Shown one piece after another: positions 21,205 through 29,395 of a stretch of DNA of 29,395 nucleotides; position 1 is the stretch's first letter; the number at the start of each line of letters is the position of its first letter. Made by a program: the position numbers and the translations under genes. The stretch lies in the NCBI GenBank assembly GCA_964431965.1, contig CAYSLU010000071.1, positions 1 to 29,395 on the forward strand, read 5' to 3'. A model generated the notes under the pieces. The model did no database searches, had not been told where the DNA came from, and was given only the letters and a program-made list of their open reading frames with translations. This DNA comes from CAYSLU01 sp964431965 (lineage in GTDB: Bacteria > Verrucomicrobiota > Kiritimatiellia > CAIKKV01 > CAYSLU01).

Positions 21205-23457
21205 ATGCGCATCGGCATTCTGCGGGGATACGGATGGCTGGGCCGGGTGGCGGCGGCTGTGCTCGCCGTCACGGCGGGCGCTGCGACGGCGCAGGACCTG
21301 CTCCGGCAGGTCGGCGGCGCCGCCGCGGGAGGCGGGGACCTGCCCGTGGAGGTCAAGGCCGAGCGGATGGATTACGACCGCGACCACGGGGTGCTCCGGG
21401 CCTCCGGCCGGGTGTCCGCCCGCCGCGGCGACGAGGAGCTGCGCGCCGACCGGGTCATGGTCAACACCACGAACCATGACTGCGAGGCGCAGGGGAACGT
21501 GCGGTTCCTGCGGTCCGGCCAGGTCGTCTGGACCGGGGAGCACCTCAACTACAATTTCGCGACCAAGAAGTGGGAATCCGGCGAGTTCAACGCCGTGTAC
21601 CCGCCGTTCTCCGTCCAGGCCGCGAAGTCGATGAAGGTCTCGGACGTCGAGTACCGCCTGTCCGACGGATGGATCACCACGTGCTCGAACGGCGTCGTGG
21701 ACGCGCACTACACGGTGCGCGCCCGCACGATGTCCGTGATCCCGGGCGATCGGCTCAAGGCCTACAACTGCATCCTCTACCTGGGCCGCGCTCCGGTGTT
21801 CTACAGTCCGTTCTGGTACCGCGACCTCACCGACACCGGCAACGGGTTCGCCTTCGAGCCGGGCTACCGCAGCCGGATGGGCTATTACCTGCTGACGACC
21901 TACCGCTACCGGCTGACGCCCGTGCTCAAGGCCTCGACGGAACTCGATTACCGGTCCAAGCGCGGCTTCGCGGTCGGCGAAGGCCTGAAGTGGAACAACA
22001 AGAGGAACATGGTCGGCGGCACCTCGTTTTACTTCATGGACGACACCGGGCTCGAGGACGGTGAGGTCGGGCCGGGCGGCGACGTGATCGAGTCCGGACG
22101 GTATCGGTTCAAGTTCGCGCACAACTACGATTTCACCGAGCAGGACTACTTCTTTTCTGAAGCGAACTACCTCAGCGACAGCCAGGTGATCGAAGACTTC
22201 TTCACCCGTGAATACCGTCGACGCTGGCAGCCCGACAACTACGCCTCGCTCACGCACCGGGGCGACGACTACGCGGCCACGCTGCTCGGGCGCGTGCGGC
22301 TGAACGACTTCTACACGAGCGTCGACCGCCTTCCCGAAGCGTCGCTGGATATGCAGCGACAGCAGATCGGCGAGTCGCCTGTGTACTACGAGGGTCAGCA
22401 CTCCGCGGCCTTCCTCCGGCAGCGGCAGCCGGACCTCAGCGGACTGGATGACTACGATGCCTTCCGGCTCGATACGCTGCACACCCTGTACTATCCGACC
22501 CACGTCGGATTCCTCAGCTTCATTCCGCGCGCCGGCTACCGGGGCACGTTTTACTCCAAGACCTTGGCGACCGAGTCCACGGCCGGCATCACCACCACCG
22601 TCTCCACGAACTTCAGCGGCGGCGCCACGAACATCGTGACGACGACGCTGCCGGGCACGACGGTGCGGACCGTGGAAGGCGACGCCGACCTCCGCAACCT
22701 GTTCGAGCTCGGATTCGAGACGTCTTTCCGCGCATATCGCGTCTGGGAGGACGTCAGCACCGAGTCCATGGACCAGCTGCGGCACGTCGTCGAGCCCTAC
22801 GCGCGCTACACGCTGGTCCCGGAGCCGAACCTGACGCCGACGAACCTGTACCAGTTCGACGGCATCGACTCGCTCGACGAGCAGCACACCATCCAGTTCG
22901 GCGCGCGGAACAAGTTCCAGACCCGCCGGAACGGGCGGCCGTTCAACCTCGTGAACGTCGATACGTATACGACCTACAACATCAAGAAGCTCGACGGCCA
23001 GGACGACTTCAGCGACCTGTTCTTCAAGACCGAGACGCGCCTGATCGAAGGGCTCGCGTGGGACTTCGACGGGAGCTGGAGCTTCGCCGACAGCCAGTTG
23101 AGCACCTTCAATACCCAGCTGGGCCTCCCGAAGCTGGGCCTTTTCGGGGTGCGGAGCGAGTACCGGTACCGCGTCGATGACACCAGCCTCCTGTCGGCCG
23201 ACCTGACGTTCACGCCGAACCGCCGATGGACCTTCGATGCATCCGAGCGGTACGACCTCAAGGAGTCGCGGTCGGAGGAGTATGGCGTCGGGGCGCAGCG
23301 CACCTTCGACTGCCTGGTCTTCCGGCTGGGGTTCGACTACCTCCCGGGGTATACCCGGAGCGACGGGAGCGTGCAGGACGACGACTATCGCGTGATGGGC
23401 GAAGTCTGGCTCACGGCCTTCCCGGATCTGAGGCTGGGCGGCGGCGACCGGAACTAG
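21205..23457 (+). CDS. lptD: LPS assembly protein LptD
   Basis: A 750-aa outer-membrane protein that inserts lipopolysaccharide in the outer leaflet. The N-terminus is a signal peptide (LGRVAAAVLAVTAGAATAQ, cleavage likely after residue 30). An OstA/LptA-like jellyroll follows (residues about 45-135: VKAERMDYDRDHGVLRASG, VNTTNHDCEAQGNVRF). The rest is a beta-barrel with aromatic-ended strands, including APVFYSPFWYRDLTD and LRHVVEPYARYTLVPEPN, which are LptD hallmarks. Four cysteines are visible past the signal peptide, but the CxxC-type pairs of proteobacterial LptD are not evident. GAGGG lies upstream of the ATG. It follows the RNase gene by 15 bases and probably shares its transcript. Confidence 0.88.
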   Translation: MRIGILRGYGWLGRVAAAVLAVTAGAATAQDLLRQVGGAAAGGGDLPVEVKAERMDYDRDHGVLRASGRVSARRGDEELRADRVMVNTTNHDCEAQGNVRFLRSGQVVWTGEHLNYNFATKKWESGEFNAVYPPFSVQAAKSMKVSDVEYRLSDGWITTCSNGVVDAHYTVRARTMSVIPGDRLKAYNCILYLGRAPVFYSPFWYRDLTDTGNGFAFEPGYRSRMGYYLLTTYRYRLTPVLKASTELDYRSKRGFAVGEGLKWNNKRNMVGGTSFYFMDDTGLEDGEVGPGGDVIESGRYRFKFAHNYDFTEQDYFFSEANYLSDSQVIEDFFTREYRRRWQPDNYASLTHRGDDYAATLLGRVRLNDFYTSVDRLPEASLDMQRQQIGESPVYYEGQHSAAFLRQRQPDLSGLDDYDAFRLDTLHTLYYPTHVGFLSFIPRAGYRGTFYSKTLATESTAGITTTVSTNFSGGATNIVTTTLPGTTVRTVEGDADLRNLFELGFETSFRAYRVWEDVSTESMDQLRHVVEPYARYTLVPEPNLTPTNLYQFDGIDSLDEQHTIQFGARNKFQTRRNGRPFNLVNVDTYTTYNIKKLDGQDDFSDLFFKTETRLIEGLAWDFDGSWSFADSQLSTFNTQLGLPKLGLFGVRSEYRYRVDDTSLLSADLTFTPNRRWTFDASERYDLKESRSEEYGVGAQRTFDCLVFRLGFDYLPGYTRSDGSVQDDDYRVMGEVWLTAFPDLRLGGGDRN

Positions 23458-23518
23458 TCTCCTCGACAGGCACAGGACCGTCCGCCGTCCCGGCGGGCGC
23501 CAAGGAACCAAACGGAAC

Positions 23519-24508
23519 GTGAAGAAGAACACGAAGGCGGAATATCTCGTCACCGGCGGCGCGGGGTTTATCGGCTCGAACGTCGTGCGCGCGCTGGTGG
23601 AGGCGGGCAAGAAGGTCCGCGTGCTGGACAATCTGGCCACCGGCAACATCGGCACCATCAGCGACATCCTGGACGACGTTGACTTTGTGGGCGGCGACGT
23701 CCGCAAGATGGCGGTCGTGCAGCGCGCCGCGAAAGGCGTGCGCTGCGTGCTGCACCTGGCCGCCCTGCCGTCGGTCGCCGGGTCGTGCGACGACCCGGTC
23801 ACGTCGAACGACGTGAATCTCGGCGGGACCGTGAACGTGCTGGCGGCCGCGCATGACGCGGGCGTGGAGCGGCTGGTGTTTTCGTCCTCATCGGCGATCT
23901 ACGGAAACGATCCGGAGCTGCCGAAGCGCGAGGACATGCGACCGGCGCCGATGTCGCCATACGCCGTCCAGAAGCTGGCGGGCGAGTACTACGCTCAGAT
24001 CTACCACGCCCTGCACGGAATGAAGACCTACAGCCTCCGCTACTTCAACGTGTTCGGGCCGCGGCAGAACCCGCGCTCCCAGTACGCAGCCGTGGTGCCG
24101 ATGTTCATCGAGTCGGTGAAGGCCGGCCGCAGCCCGCAGGTGCACGGCGACGGCGGGCAGACCCGGGACTTTGTCTTCGTGGGCGACATCGTGCGGGCGA
24201 ACCTTGCCTGCTGCGAGGCGCCCGACGGCGCCGAAGGTCGCGTGTACAACGTGGCGTGGGGCAAGAGCCTGACGATCCTGGAGCTCGCGCAGCTGGTGAT
24301 CCGGACGATGGGCCGCAAGATCGAGCCCGCGCACGGCCCCGCGCGCCCGGGCGACGTGCGGCACTCCGTCGCGGACACGACGCTGGCCACGACCGTGCTC
24401 AAGTGGAAGCCGGCCACGACTTTCGAGGAGGGGCTTCAGCGCACGATCGAGTGGTTCGCGGCCGACCCGAAGCCGGAGGCCAAGCCGGCGGAGGAGCGGA
24501 AGACGTGA
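23519..24508 (+). CDS. NAD-dependent sugar epimerase (GalE/WbpP-like SDR)
   Basis: The 329-aa protein has the NAD loop VTGGAGFIGSN (G13-x-x-G16-x-x-G19), the catalytic serines in FSSSSAIYGN and the YAVQK pair (Tyr148, Lys152). SLRYFNVFGPRQNP and GDGGQTRDFVFVGDIVRA are typical of UDP-glucose or UDP-N-acetylglucosamine 4-epimerases. It works in the cytoplasm in nucleotide-sugar supply for LPS or capsule. The GTG start at 23519 leaves only three or four residues before the first strand. A weak AAGGAA lies 11-12 bases upstream. Its stop overlaps the GspG start by four bases (GTGA). The exact substrate is not known; similar proteins also act as dehydratases. Confidence 0.88.
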   Translation: MKKNTKAEYLVTGGAGFIGSNVVRALVEAGKKVRVLDNLATGNIGTISDILDDVDFVGGDVRKMAVVQRAAKGVRCVLHLAALPSVAGSCDDPVTSNDVNLGGTVNVLAAAHDAGVERLVFSSSSAIYGNDPELPKREDMRPAPMSPYAVQKLAGEYYAQIYHALHGMKTYSLRYFNVFGPRQNPRSQYAAVVPMFIESVKAGRSPQVHGDGGQTRDFVFVGDIVRANLACCEAPDGAEGRVYNVAWGKSLTILELAQLVIRTMGRKIEPAHGPARPGDVRHSVADTTLATTVLKWKPATTFEEGLQRTIEWFAADPKPEAKPAEERKT

Positions 24509-24951
24509 TCGCGCCCGGAACAGGCTCCAAGGCCGGCTTCACCCTGATGGAAATCCTGGTGTCGCTGCTGATCGTCACGATTCTCGCCACGATCATCGGC
24601 GTGAATGTTCTGCACAAGCCCGGGGAGGCGCGCGTGGCCGCCGCCCGCATCCAGGTGAAGGCGCTGCAGACCGCGCTCCAGATGTACAAGAGCGAGCAGG
24701 GGCATTTTCCGACGCAGGAGCAGGGGCTGGAGGCGCTGTGCGTGAAGCCGACGTCCCCGCCCGTTCCCGAGCAGTACCCGGAAGGCGGCTACCTCGAAAG
24801 CCGTCGGCTTCCCCTTGACCCGTGGAAGCGCGATTATATTTTTCTCGTGCCCGGGCGGCATGACGAGCCGTACGAGATCATCACCTACGGCGGCGACGGC
24901 GAGGAGGGCGGGACGGCCGAGTCCGCCGACATATCCAGCTCCGACCTGTGA
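24505..24951 (+). CDS. gspG: Type II secretion major pseudopilin GspG
   Basis: The 148-aa prepilin has a short leader, then the prepilin peptidase site G11/F12 in KAGFTLMEILVSLLIV, with Glu at mature position 5. Further on, KALQTALQMYKSEQGHFPTQEQGLEAL and LPLDPWKRDYIFLVPG with YEIITYGGDGEEGG are the GspG C-terminal domain signature, including the calcium-binding loop area. GspG polymerises in the periplasm to form the pseudopilus that drives secretion. The start is a GTG overlapping the epimerase stop, with GGAGG at 24490-24494. The other gsp genes are not in this window apart from the minor pseudopilin that overlaps its stop. Confidence 0.92.
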   Translation: MIAPGTGSKAGFTLMEILVSLLIVTILATIIGVNVLHKPGEARVAAARIQVKALQTALQMYKSEQGHFPTQEQGLEALCVKPTSPPVPEQYPEGGYLESRRLPLDPWKRDYIFLVPGRHDEPYEIITYGGDGEEGGTAESADISSSDL

Positions 24952-25322
24952 GCGCCGCCGGCTCCAGCGGGCTCGCCGCCGTTCGGTCCGGCTTCACGTT
25001 CCTCGAGATCCTCGTGGCGCTGGCGCTGCTGTCCGTCATCGCCGCCGCCCTGCTGACCGCCCACATCCGCGCCATGCGCGCGGAGCAAATGGCCCGTGCG
25101 TCGGCCGAGCTGCGGTTTGTGGTCGCGCAGGCGGCGGTGGAGGGGCAGATCGGCGGGCTGCCGGCTGCGGCCGTGACGAACGGTCTCTGGACCGTCGAAA
25201 CGGCAGGGGGGCTGGCCGCCGGCGGCTCCTGGAAGAAGTTCCGCGTCTCCGCGGTGGAGCAGTCCGGCGTTCATGCCGACGTGTACGTGGCCGATCCGCA
25301 GTCCGCGTCCGGCCGGCCGTAG
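24948..25322 (+). CDS. Minor pseudopilin / type IV pilin-like protein (GspI- or GspH-like)
   Basis: The 124-aa product has a leader ending at G15, cleaved before F16 in SGFTFLEILVALALLSVIAAALL, with Glu at mature position 5. The rest is short and variable, with no gene-specific motif, so I cannot separate GspI from GspH. The GTG start overlaps the GspG stop by four bases, so the two are coupled and likely work in the same pseudopilus. The stop is followed 28 bases later by the convergent 3' end of the phosphatase gene, with no obvious terminator in between. Confidence 0.8.
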   Translation: MSAAGSSGLAAVRSGFTFLEILVALALLSVIAAALLTAHIRAMRAEQMARASAELRFVVAQAAVEGQIGGLPAAAVTNGLWTVETAGGLAAGGSWKKFRVSAVEQSGVHADVYVADPQSASGRP

Positions 25323-25350
25323 CCGGAACGATGCTGGCGCTGAGCAGGTC

Positions 25351-26163
25351 TCAGGCGAGCCGGGGCTCGATCACCGCGCGCAGCGCCGAGTGGATGAGGC
25401 CGTTCGAGGCCAGGAAGGCCAGGCGCCCATCCGGCCCCGGGTCCCGGCGCATGACCTCGGCGCAGCCGCCGGCCTGGCGGACGATGAACGCGCCTGCCGC
25501 CACATCCCAGATGTAGATGCCCGTTTCGAAGTAGCCGTCCGCCTGGCCGGCCGCCACGCGGCAGATGTCGAGCGCCGCCGCGCCCATGATGCGGGCCTTC
25601 TGCACGTGCGCCGAGAGCTCGCGGAACAGCTCGAAGGGCGGCAGGCGCGGGTTCACGTTCTTGTCGAGTCCGGTCAAGACGATCGACTGGGCGAGGCTGG
25701 CCACGGTCGATACGGCGAGGATGCGGCCGTTGCACCGGGCCGGCCCGCCGGCGGCAGCCGTGTAGCATTCGCCCAGAGCCGGGGCGTAGACTGTGCCGGC
25801 GACCGTTTCCCCGCGGTACTCGGCGGCGATGGAGCAGCACCAGAACGGGAGGCCGTGCGAGAAGTTCACGGTCCCGTCGATGGGATCGATGATCCACCGG
25901 AAGTCGCCGCCGCCGCCAGCCGGGCTTCCCTCCTCGCCCAGAATCGCGTGGCCGGGGAACCGCTCGCGGATCGCGCGCTCGGCGACCGCCTGGCATTCCA
26001 CGTCGAGGTGCAGCTTCACGTCGTGTGCGAAGGATGCGGTTGCCTCGCCGCGGCGGGACAGGTTCTCGAGCGCGTGGCGGCCGGCCCGGGTCGCCGCGTC
26101 GACAGCGGCGGCGAGCAGGTCGTCCGGCGGGATCGGGCAGGAGCCGGGGATCGGGGGCGCCAT
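25351..26163 (-). CDS. Inositol monophosphatase family protein
   Basis: A 270-aa Mg-dependent phosphatase of the IMPase/FBPase/CysQ fold. The metal-binding residues are in LGEEGS and WIIDPIDGTVNFSHGLP, with the third site in IWDVAAGAFIVRQAGG. The family removes phosphate from inositol phosphate, related sugar phosphates or PAP. I chose the ATG at 26163, with GGAG seven bases upstream; an ATG 12 codons further upstream is possible but would overlap smc by 20 bases. It lies 16 bases after the smc stop, so is likely co-transcribed with it. The specific substrate is not apparent. Confidence 0.9.
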   Translation of the reverse strand: MAPPIPGSCPIPPDDLLAAAVDAATRAGRHALENLSRRGEATASFAHDVKLHLDVECQAVAERAIRERFPGHAILGEEGSPAGGGGDFRWIIDPIDGTVNFSHGLPFWCCSIAAEYRGETVAGTVYAPALGECYTAAAGGPARCNGRILAVSTVASLAQSIVLTGLDKNVNPRLPPFELFRELSAHVQKARIMGAAALDICRVAAGQADGYFETGIYIWDVAAGAFIVRQAGGCAEVMRRDPGPDGRLAFLASNGLIHSALRAVIEPRLA

Positions 26164-26179
26164 GGCTAAGCTCCGGGCT

Positions 26180-29100
26180 TCAGGGGTTGGCCGGGGCATC
26201 CGCGGCCGGGGCCGGAACGGGTGAGGGGGCGGGTGCCCGTGCCGGCGTCGGCGGCGGGGTGCCGACGGCGACCGGCCGGTTCTCGTGCGGAGAGAACTTC
26301 ATCGACACGATCTTCGAGACGCCGCTCTCCTCCATCGTGACGCCGTACAGCGTGTCCGCCACGGCGATCGTGCGCCGGTTGTGCGTGATCACGACGAACT
26401 GCGACTGCGGCACGAATCCGAGCAGCGTGCGCACGAAGCGCTCGATGTTCGACTCGTCGAGCGCCGCGTCCAGCTCGTCGAGCAGGCAGAACGGGCTCGG
26501 CCGGATCAGGTAGATCGAGAACATGAGCGCCACGGCGGTGAGCGTCCGCTCGCCGCCCGAGAGCAGCGACACCGTCTGGAGGCGCTTGCCCGGCGGGCGG
26601 GCGATGATCTCGATCCCGCACTCGAGCACGTCCTCCTCATTCACGAGGACGAGCTTGGCCGTCCCGCCGTTGAACAGGCGCGCGAACATCGCCTGGAAGT
26701 TCTCGTTGATCTGGGCGAAGGTCTGCGTGAACATTTCCGAGGTGGTGACGTTGATCTTCTTGATCATCTCCATCAGCTGCTGCTTGGAGTTCGTCAGGTC
26801 CGTCATCTGCTGGTCGAGGAACGCGTGCCGCTCCTCCAGCTCCTGGTACTCCTCGATCGCCACGAGGTTCACGGGGCCCATCGCCTCGATCTTGGTCCGC
26901 AGCTCGGCGATGGTGGTCTCGATCGACTCGCGCTCCGGCTGGCCGGTCTCGCCCCAGTCGGGATCGGGCTCCTTCTGGAGCTGGTCGAGCGTCAGGCCGT
27001 ACTCGCCGCAGACGCGGTCGACCAGGTTCTGCCGCCGCATCCGGCCCTCGGCGTGGCGGACTTCGATCTCCGAGCGCGCGCTCTGCACCTCGTCCAGGCT
27101 GGTCCGGCGTCCGGACAGCTGGGCGTCGACGGCCGTGAGCTCGGCGGCCTGCTTCTCGCGGTTCTTGCGAAGCGACAGGGCCCGGGCGGTGGTCGTCTGG
27201 ACGGCCTCCTCCATCGCGGGGATCCGGCCGGCGGCGTCGGCGACCGACTGCTCGAGCTGGTCGATGTTGGCGCGGTAGGAGTTGATGCCTTCGGAGCGGC
27301 CGCGCACCACGGTCTCAAGCTCGGCGATGCGGGCCTCGAGGAACCCGCGCTGCTCAGCCAGATGGTCGGCGCGCTGCTTGAGCTCGGAGAACAGCGCCTT
27401 GCGCTCGGTCGCCTCGGCGAACAGGGCCGAGCGGCGGGCGTCCAGCTCCTGCTGCTCGTGGGTGGCCGTCTCGGTGTCGGTGCGCAGGCGGACGCGCTCG
27501 TCGCGGCAGCGGTTCATGCGCTCGGCCATCTTCTGGCGGGCCTCGCTCGCGGAGCGATCGCTCTCGTCCAGGCTGCGGACCTCCCAGGTGACCGTGTCGA
27601 GCCGGCTGGCGGCCTGCTCGGCCTCCTGCGTGACGATCCGCAGCTCTCCCTGCTTGAGGGAGAGCGCGTGGCGTTTCTCGTCGAGGGCCGAGCGGGATTC
27701 CTGGATGGATCCCTGGACCGTGGTCTTCTCGGATGCGAGCAGCTTCAGCGCCTCCTGGTGCACGTCGATCTCGCGCCGGATCTTCGCGATCGCGTCCGTG
27801 AGATCGTCGATCAGGTGCTTTCGCGCGAGCGGGTTGAGGCGCCGGGTATCGGCCATGCAGAACGCGAAGGAGCCGTTTCCGGCGGCGATGGCGCCTGCGG
27901 GCGTGACGTACGTCGCGCCCGCAGGGACGGGCGAGGGGATGGCGTCGAGGGCGTCCACAACGCGGACGCCGGCCAGCAGGCGCTCCATGAGCGGGCGGGC
28001 GGCGGGCTCGCACTGGATGTGATCCAGGAGCCGCTCGCCGGGCCCGTCGGCCGGCTCCGCCGGGGCGGCTTCGGGCGCGAGCGCGGCGAGGAGCCGGACC
28101 GATCCCTCCTTGCGGGCCGCCACGGCTTCGAGCATGGCCCGGGCGCTGGCGGCGTCGCGGACCACCACGGCGTCCAGCCAGGCGCGCAGCGCCGCCTCGA
28201 GGGCCTGGCGGTACTCGGCGGCGACGCGGATGTGCTGGGTCAGCGGGCCCAGGACGGCCTCGCGCTCGATGTCGAGGGGGTTCTCCGCATCGAGCACCAG
28301 GCGGGCGCCGGCGGGGAAATCCTCGGCGGCCGCGTCCGCATCCGAGACCATCTCGAGCTGGGCGTTGCGGGCGGCGGCCTGCGACTCGAGCTCGGCGCGG
28401 GCACGCTCGGTCTGGCGCATCTTCTCGTCCTTGGCCAGGTGGTCGCCGGTGAGGCGGGCCACCACGTCGGCGGCGTGCTTCACCTCGCCGTCCAGGCCGC
28501 GGAGCTCCTCGTCGAGCTTGGTGCGGCGCTCCTTGTGGGCGTCCACGACGCGGGCGAGCTGGGCCTGCTCGGCGATCAGGCGCTCGCGGCGGATGACGTC
28601 CGAGCGCTCGCGCGCCTCGAGCTGGGTCATGTCGTTCTGCAGCCGGGTGTGCAGGTTTTCCTGCTCCATGGCCTCCGCGCGCAGCGACTGGACCTTCCGG
28701 CGCATCTCGTCCACCAGCCGCTCGCAGGCCGCGAGGGCCTCGTTGCTCTGCTTGAGCCCGGCTTCGGCGGCGACGCGGTCGACCGTCGCCTTCTCGATAT
28801 GCGCCAGGAGCGCCTCGAGGTCGGCGCGGTACTTCTCCATCTGCGTCCGGGCCGAGTCCAGGTCCTTCGCGTCGCGCTCGGACAGATGCTGGAACTCCGC
28901 GATGCGCTCGCGGTTGATGCGGATCGAGTCGCGCGTGCGGTCGAGACGCGTCTGGGCCTCCATGCCGGCCTCGATCGTCTTCTCGATTTCCTGCTCGGTC
29001 TGCTCGATGCCGTGGCGGAACGCGCCGGCGGACTGCTCGAACTCCTGGATCTCGTCGCGCATCTTCTGGATCGACTCGGCGAGGCGGGCGAGGTCGCCGT

Positions 29101-29395
29101 CCTCGCGGGCCAGGTCGGCATCCATGGCCGCCAGCCGATCGCGGGAGGCGTACACGTCGAGCTTCCGGAGCGCGTCCCGCAGCTCCTTGAACCGGCGAGC
29201 TTTCCCGGCCTGCCGCTGGAGGGAGACGATCTGGCGCTTCACCTCGCGCAGGACGTCGGTGAGGCGGAGCAGGTTGGCCTCCGTCTGCTCGAGCTTCCGC
29301 ATCGCCTCCTTCTTGTCGGCCTTGAACTTGGTGATGCCGCTGGCTTCCTCGAAAATGTCGCGCCGGTCCTCCGGGCGGGAGCTCAGGATCTGGTC
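26180..29395 (-). CDS. smc: Chromosome segregation protein SMC, 5' end outside window
   Basis: The frame is open from the window edge to a stop at 26180-26182, giving 1071 residues. The visible start, DQILSSRPEDRRDIFEEASG, is the conserved segment just after the N-terminal ATPase head, so about 150 residues including Walker A are missing. Two long Glu/Arg-rich coiled coils flank a hinge (about 27940-28290), and the C-terminal head has LLSGGERTLTAVAL and CLLDELDAALDESN (Walker B) with VITHNRRTI. SMC dimers form the condensin that organises and separates chromosomes. The tail after the head is Pro/Ala-rich (about 35 residues), more than usual. An internal ATG at 29302 is not a start. Confidence 0.94.
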   Translation of the reverse strand, partial: DQILSSRPEDRRDIFEEASGITKFKADKKEAMRKLEQTEANLLRLTDVLREVKRQIVSLQRQAGKARRFKELRDALRKLDVYASRDRLAAMDADLAREDGDLARLAESIQKMRDEIQEFEQSAGAFRHGIEQTEQEIEKTIEAGMEAQTRLDRTRDSIRINRERIAEFQHLSERDAKDLDSARTQMEKYRADLEALLAHIEKATVDRVAAEAGLKQSNEALAACERLVDEMRRKVQSLRAEAMEQENLHTRLQNDMTQLEARERSDVIRRERLIAEQAQLARVVDAHKERRTKLDEELRGLDGEVKHAADVVARLTGDHLAKDEKMRQTERARAELESQAAARNAQLEMVSDADAAAEDFPAGARLVLDAENPLDIEREAVLGPLTQHIRVAAEYRQALEAALRAWLDAVVVRDAASARAMLEAVAARKEGSVRLLAALAPEAAPAEPADGPGERLLDHIQCEPAARPLMERLLAGVRVVDALDAIPSPVPAGATYVTPAGAIAAGNGSFAFCMADTRRLNPLARKHLIDDLTDAIAKIRREIDVHQEALKLLASEKTTVQGSIQESRSALDEKRHALSLKQGELRIVTQEAEQAASRLDTVTWEVRSLDESDRSASEARQKMAERMNRCRDERVRLRTDTETATHEQQELDARRSALFAEATERKALFSELKQRADHLAEQRGFLEARIAELETVVRGRSEGINSYRANIDQLEQSVADAAGRIPAMEEAVQTTTARALSLRKNREKQAAELTAVDAQLSGRRTSLDEVQSARSEIEVRHAEGRMRRQNLVDRVCGEYGLTLDQLQKEPDPDWGETGQPERESIETTIAELRTKIEAMGPVNLVAIEEYQELEERHAFLDQQMTDLTNSKQQLMEMIKKINVTTSEMFTQTFAQINENFQAMFARLFNGGTAKLVLVNEEDVLECGIEIIARPPGKRLQTVSLLSGGERTLTAVALMFSIYLIRPSPFCLLDELDAALDESNIERFVRTLLGFVPQSQFVVITHNRRTIAVADTLYGVTMEESGVSKIVSMKFSPHENRPVAVGTPPPTPARAPAPSPVPAPAADAPANP

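Noticed and set aside
19285..23802. A 1505-codon open frame antisense to rodA, the RNase and lptD
   Set aside because: Three well-recognised genes lie on the opposite strand; the product is low-complexity and reflects high GC at third positions.
25323..25350. Bidirectional terminator between the convergent pseudopilin and phosphatase genes
   Set aside because: The 28 bases have no stem with a T-run on either strand.

Overview
The window is about 29.4 kb of GC-rich bacterial DNA densely packed with genes. It codes for a Gram-negative envelope (LptD, type II secretion pseudopilins) and for a rod-shape cluster (mreB-mreC-mreD-PBP2-rodA) followed by an RNase E/G. The mix of PVC-like accessory genes (DUF362, a UroD-family protein, NahK-like kinases, an OPT-like membrane protein beside PqqD) suggests a Verrucomicrobiota/Kiritimatiellota/Lentisphaerota-type organism. 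That placement is an inference from gene content, not from a marker gene. A run of 10 Ns shows that this is a draft assembly.

Layout. (1) 1-3095: a DUF362 gene on the minus strand, cut by the window start, diverges from a sugar-phosphate nucleotidyltransferase that overlaps a UroD-family gene. (2) 3132-8679: a six-gene plus-strand operon: MacB/LolD-type ABC ATPase, a PqqD-like protein, a 669-aa OPT-like polytopic membrane protein, a minimal FtsX-type permease, a second ABC ATPase (with the N gap) and a 310-aa protein I do not recognise. This is the best candidate for an undescribed system. (3) 8680-12921: two NahK-like sugar 1-kinase paralogues of identical length (369 aa) on opposite strands and an SGNH hydrolase, interspersed with four same-strand copies of a long, strongly palindromic non-coding repeat. 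An SDR-family gene follows at 12922-13884. (4) 13990-19539: the cell elongation cluster. mreB carries an in-frame TAG at codon 83. (5) 19552-25322: RNase E/G, LptD, an NDP-sugar epimerase and two pseudopilin genes. (6) 25351-29395, minus strand: an inositol-monophosphatase-family gene downstream of smc, whose 5' end lies outside the window.

How the genes relate. The mre/mrd genes are tightly coupled (overlaps or 0-12 nt gaps) and build the lateral-wall elongation machine; an RNase G-type gene beside mreBCD is also seen in enterobacteria. The nucleotidyltransferase, the two 1-kinases and the two SDR epimerases together suggest anomeric sugar phosphorylation and nucleotide-sugar supply, but no substrate can be read from sequence. 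The ABC/PqqD/OPT operon looks like one transport unit, with two ATPases but only one small canonical ABC permease.

The repeats carry pairing-preserving differences between copies (a compensatory base-pair insertion and C-to-U wobble changes), which argues that their folded form matters.
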